Part shown: in pieces, positions 4,031 to 6,637 of the stretch
Numbering within the stretch: position 1 is the stretch's first letter
How the letters are laid out: each line of letters begins with the position of its first letter
Source of the DNA: Planctomycetota bacterium
GTDB lineage: Bacteria > Planctomycetota > GCA-002687715 > DRQF01
DNA length: 6,637 nt
Assembly (NCBI GenBank): GCA_015485455.1
Contig: WFTN01000486.1
Coordinates: 1 to 6,637, forward strand
Direction of reading: 5' to 3'
Notes under the pieces: generated by a model
Told to the model about the DNA's origin: nothing
What the model saw: only the letters and a program-made list of their open reading frames with translations
Database searches by the model: none
Translations under genes and position numbers: made by a program

Positions 4031-6637
4031 TCATGAGAGATTGAGCATTTTGAACAGAACTTCCAGTTGTTGGCGGAGCAGATCATCTGGATCCAACTTC
4101 CGACGTGACACCTCGACAACCCCTTCAACAAGCTCGCGTGCACCAGCCAAGTCACCTTGCTGACTTAGAATGAATCCCAAATTGCACACCGAGCTAATCG
4201 TTGCTGGATGCTCTTCACCGAAAACGCGACGTCGAATCTTCAGAAGTTTTTCGCTAATCACTTGTGCGCCTCGTAAATCACCACCTCCCACGAGTGCACC
4301 CGCCAAGGCATTCATCGCGATTAAGCTATGGGGATGTTCAGGGCCCAAGACCCGGCGGTGAATATCGAAAGCACTTTGGTGGAGATCTCGAGCAGCAGTC
4401 CATTCCCTTCTTCGCTGTAAAGTTTGCCCGAGATTATCCATCGAAATCAGAGTATCTGGATGTTCATCGCCCAAGACACGACGACGAATTCTGAGCACTT
4501 TCTTCAAGAGTTCATGGGCACAGGTCAATTCGCCTTGCTCCATAAGCAATAAACCCATGTTGTTCATCCCGGTAAGGGTGATTGGATCTTCTTCGCCCAA
4601 CATTCGATGGTGAACTTCAACCACTTGCTCTATAAGCTCAAGACTCTCTTCCAAGCGCCCTTTGTCGCGCAACATTTGCGCCAAGTTGCCCTTCGAGATC
4701 AGTGTGTCCGGATGTTCTTCTCCCAATAAGAGTCGGCGAATCTCGACGGCCCTATCCATGAGTTTGTGAGCATCGGCCAAATTGCCTTGGGCTTTCAGAA
4801 TCAACGCTAGGTTATTCGTCGAAGTCAGAGTCGCTGGGTGCTCAATCCCGAAAACCCGTCGCCGAACGTCGAGAACGTACTCGTGAATCTCACGAGATCG
4901 ATCCAATTCGCCTAGGGCATGCAACGCTTCACCCAAGTCATTCATCGCGAAGAGGGTGACAGGATGCTCTTTCCCCAATTCACGGTGTCCGACCGCAACC
5001 TGTTGCTCAAAGGCAGCGGTTGCCAACGAGTAGGCTCCAATATTGAAGCGCCCCTTTGCGATCCCGCCCAAAAAAGCAAGGTCTTCCTCCGTCAGCACTC
5101 CTTCCAATCTTCTTGCCAATTCGGCATCAAGATGGGTGCTCTCATCGCCATAGCGAGTATCACCCGCAGAGAATTCAATAGCTGACACGAAATGGTCACA
5201 GCCTTTCACAAAGTCATTCCGGGATGCTCTTTGAATCTCGCCCGACGACGATTGGACACCGAATTCGCGTACCAGACGATGCATGACCCAACGCTCGTTC
5301 CCGTCGATACCACCGACCATCTTGATGATGTTGTAGCGTCGGAGTCGATTGCGAGCAGCGCGGTCAACTCCCACTTCATTGGAAATCTCAACCCCGACTG
5401 ACTCTGGCTCAAAACAAGCGGCTCGGCACCAAGCGTCTTGGCCTTCAGAATCCAAACGCTCCCAAATAGCCGTCAACGCCATCTCCGTAGTCTTCTGGTA
5501 CCGAACCGACCTTGATGCTTCTCTTTCCGCCACTGCGATCTCAAAATCAAGCAGATACTGTTTCGCGGTCCCCTCTTCCACCAAGTAGCCGCCTGCAAGC
5601 TCAATCGCGAGCGCGTAACCGTCGAGGGCAGTTAGGAGTCCATCGACACCCGGTTCGATATTTCGGCCAGCGGATTCGATGAGGAGCCGCCGCGCGTCAT
5701 CTTGGTCAAGTGCATCGAGTGCTACCTGGGCAAAGTCGCGGCCGCCAAGATTAGATTCTTGAGTAGTGATCAGCAGATTCACATGGGCCCCTTGGGGAAG
5801 AGGGCGTGGGCAGTTGGTGCTGGACCAATCCGTAACGTTGTCGAGCACGACAAGAACATCGGCCTTCATTCGGGAAATGCGGCGAATCGTTTCGTCAACA
5901 CGATGAGACGGCGCCACTTCGCCCGCCAATTGACCGCCGACATTCTCCGCCGCCCATGCGTTATCCAGTGCTGTCTTCTGAGCATCAAGCCAGAAGATGC
6001 CGCCGGGGAACTCTCCGGCCTCGGCTAAGCAGTGAATCAATTCCGTTGCAAACGCCGTCTTCCCTATTCCGGCGAGTCCAGAAATAGACGCAGAAACTGG
6101 CCTCGCGCGATTCCCAAGCAGAACCTTGCTCACTCCTTCGATTTCTTTTCTTCGACCGACGAAACCAAACTGTCGCCTGGGAACGCCATAGAGATTTGTA
6201 GCCTGGCGCGGCGGATGTTTCAAAGACGAACCGGTCGCTTCGACAATGTGTGAAACAACAGCATCGAGTCCTCCAGAGCTCTCCGCACTCAGTCGCCCAG
6301 CAAGAATTGGTGAACGCTTGAGAAGTTCTTCGTGACTAAGGCCATGACGCACGGGAAGGATCCGTTTAATTCCAGATACGTCTTCCTTGGCAAGCAGTCC
6401 GTCCCACTCGAGATTCGTCCAGAACTTCTCTATGGAGTGAGGGCTCAGGACAATGACACCGAAACGCGAGCGGATGAGCCCGTCATCTATTTCTTGGCGC
6501 AACGAGTCGCCGAGTGTAATTTGACCATAATCGATCCAAACTCTCAGACCGCGTTGCTCGAGCGCGTCGAAAAGCGGAGTTACGAAGTCGCCCCGATCCT
6601 CGCTTGCATAGCTAATGAAAACATCGAACTCATAGTC
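4031..6637 (-). CDS. TIR / NB-ARC / TPR protein (NLR-like immune receptor); 5' end beyond the right edge
   Basis: 868 codons visible, ending with TGA at 4033-4031; residues are numbered from the first visible codon. TIR domain, about 3-130: DYEFDVFISYASED at the edge is the usual first strand, so few residues should be missing, and FWTNLEWDGLL carries the expected catalytic NADase glutamate, Glu77. NB-ARC, about 155-350: FVGRRKEIE, P-loop GLAGIGKTA (187-195), Walker B VLVVLDNV with Asp266, sensor region LLITTQES where an arginine is usual (TTR), and GYALAIELAG in place of GLPLA. A winged-helix part ends in VMHRLVREF (about 450-459), an MHD-like motif. TPR array, about 530-845: seven 42-residue units marked by HPxTL. 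In this family, ligand binding to the repeats lets the NTPase oligomerise and switches on the TIR, which cleaves NAD+ (established for relatives, inferred here). A TTG at 6502 lies inside the TIR domain and is not a believable start. Cytoplasmic; no membrane segment seen. Confidence 0.93.
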   Translation of the reverse strand, partial: DYEFDVFISYASEDRGDFVTPLFDALEQRGLRVWIDYGQITLGDSLRQEIDDGLIRSRFGVIVLSPHSIEKFWTNLEWDGLLAKEDVSGIKRILPVRHGLSHEELLKRSPILAGRLSAESSGGLDAVVSHIVEATGSSLKHPPRQATNLYGVPRRQFGFVGRRKEIEGVSKVLLGNRARPVSASISGLAGIGKTAFATELIHCLAEAGEFPGGIFWLDAQKTALDNAWAAENVGGQLAGEVAPSHRVDETIRRISRMKADVLVVLDNVTDWSSTNCPRPLPQGAHVNLLITTQESNLGGRDFAQVALDALDQDDARRLLIESAGRNIEPGVDGLLTALDGYALAIELAGGYLVEEGTAKQYLLDFEIAVAEREASRSVRYQKTTEMALTAIWERLDSEGQDAWCRAACFEPESVGVEISNEVGVDRAARNRLRRYNIIKMVGGIDGNERWVMHRLVREFGVQSSSGEIQRASRNDFVKGCDHFVSAIEFSAGDTRYGDESTHLDAELARRLEGVLTEEDLAFLGGIAKGRFNIGAYSLATAAFEQQVAVGHRELGKEHPVTLFAMNDLGEALHALGELDRSREIHEYVLDVRRRVFGIEHPATLTSTNNLALILKAQGNLADAHKLMDRAVEIRRLLLGEEHPDTLISKGNLAQMLRDKGRLEESLELIEQVVEVHHRMLGEEDPITLTGMNNMGLLLMEQGELTCAHELLKKVLRIRRRVLGDEHPDTLISMDNLGQTLQRRREWTAARDLHQSAFDIHRRVLGPEHPHSLIAMNALAGALVGGGDLRGAQVISEKLLKIRRRVFGEEHPATISSVCNLGFILSQQGDLAGARELVEGVVEVSRRKLDPDDLLRQQLEVLFKMLNLS
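4103..5050 (-). repeat. Seven tandem 126-bp units encoding the TPR array
   Basis: The HP dipeptide of each repeat is encoded at 4966, 4840, 4714, 4588, 4462, 4336 and 4210, spaced exactly 126 bp (42 codons). Consensus per unit is roughly GEEHPDTL, then NLAxxLxxxGxLxxA, then VEIRRRVL. The fourth unit has DP in place of HP. Units are clearly related at protein level but diverged at DNA level, so the array is old rather than freshly amplified. Confidence 0.85.

Noticed and set aside
3624..4163. Plus-strand open frame of 179 codons
   Set aside because: Only its first ~60 codons resemble a protein (the transposase remnant). The rest runs through intergenic DNA and the antisense of the TPR array.
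1..6637. CRISPR array, tRNA or rRNA genes, phage structural genes
   Set aside because: No regularly spaced short repeats, no tRNA-like cloverleaf and no rRNA segments were noticed on reading; the only regular repeat is the protein-coding TPR array.

Overview
The window is a stretch of bacterial DNA of intermediate GC content carrying three real genes, all read from the minus strand, so transcription runs right to left. Both large outer genes run off the window. The content looks like accessory, defence-island DNA. Nothing fixes the taxon; the TTG/GTG-tolerant starts and protein style fit many Gram-negative lineages (a planctomycete-like host is only a guess).

Right part (4031-6637, minus): most of a large STAND/NLR-like protein with an N-terminal TIR domain, a central NB-ARC-type NTPase with winged helix, and a C-terminal array of 42-residue TPR units of the kinesin-light-chain type. 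Only the very N-terminus seems to lie beyond the right edge. The TIR catalytic glutamate, the P-loop, Walker B and an MHD-like motif are all readable. This architecture is that of bacterial TIR-NLR immune receptors: sensor (TPR), switch (NB-ARC) and NAD+-consuming effector (TIR).

Middle (about 3401-4030): no intact gene. It holds a bulged 10-bp-stem hairpin that may end the TIR-NLR transcript, a decayed plus-strand fragment of the C-terminus of an IS4-type transposase, and the presumed control region of the next operon, including a 7-4-7 inverted repeat.

Left part (1-3400, minus): a two-gene operon. A 330-residue AAA+ ATPase is followed, 3 nt after its stop codon, by a long cytoplasmic subtilisin-family (S8) serine protease starting at TTG. 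The protease keeps the full Asp/His/Asn/Ser active site and runs off the left edge after 801 codons. The AAA ATPase plus subtilase pair, with these particular N-termini, matches the IetAS type, known first as a plasmid stability/incompatibility module and later as an anti-phage system.

Taken together: two probable anti-phage modules with different logic (NAD+ depletion by a TIR receptor; ATPase-coupled proteolysis) lie head to tail on one strand, separated by a transposon scar. The least explained parts are the ~315-residue N-terminal region of the protease, the ligand of the TPR array, a perfect 20-bp palindrome inside the ATPase gene and the inverted repeat upstream of the operon.
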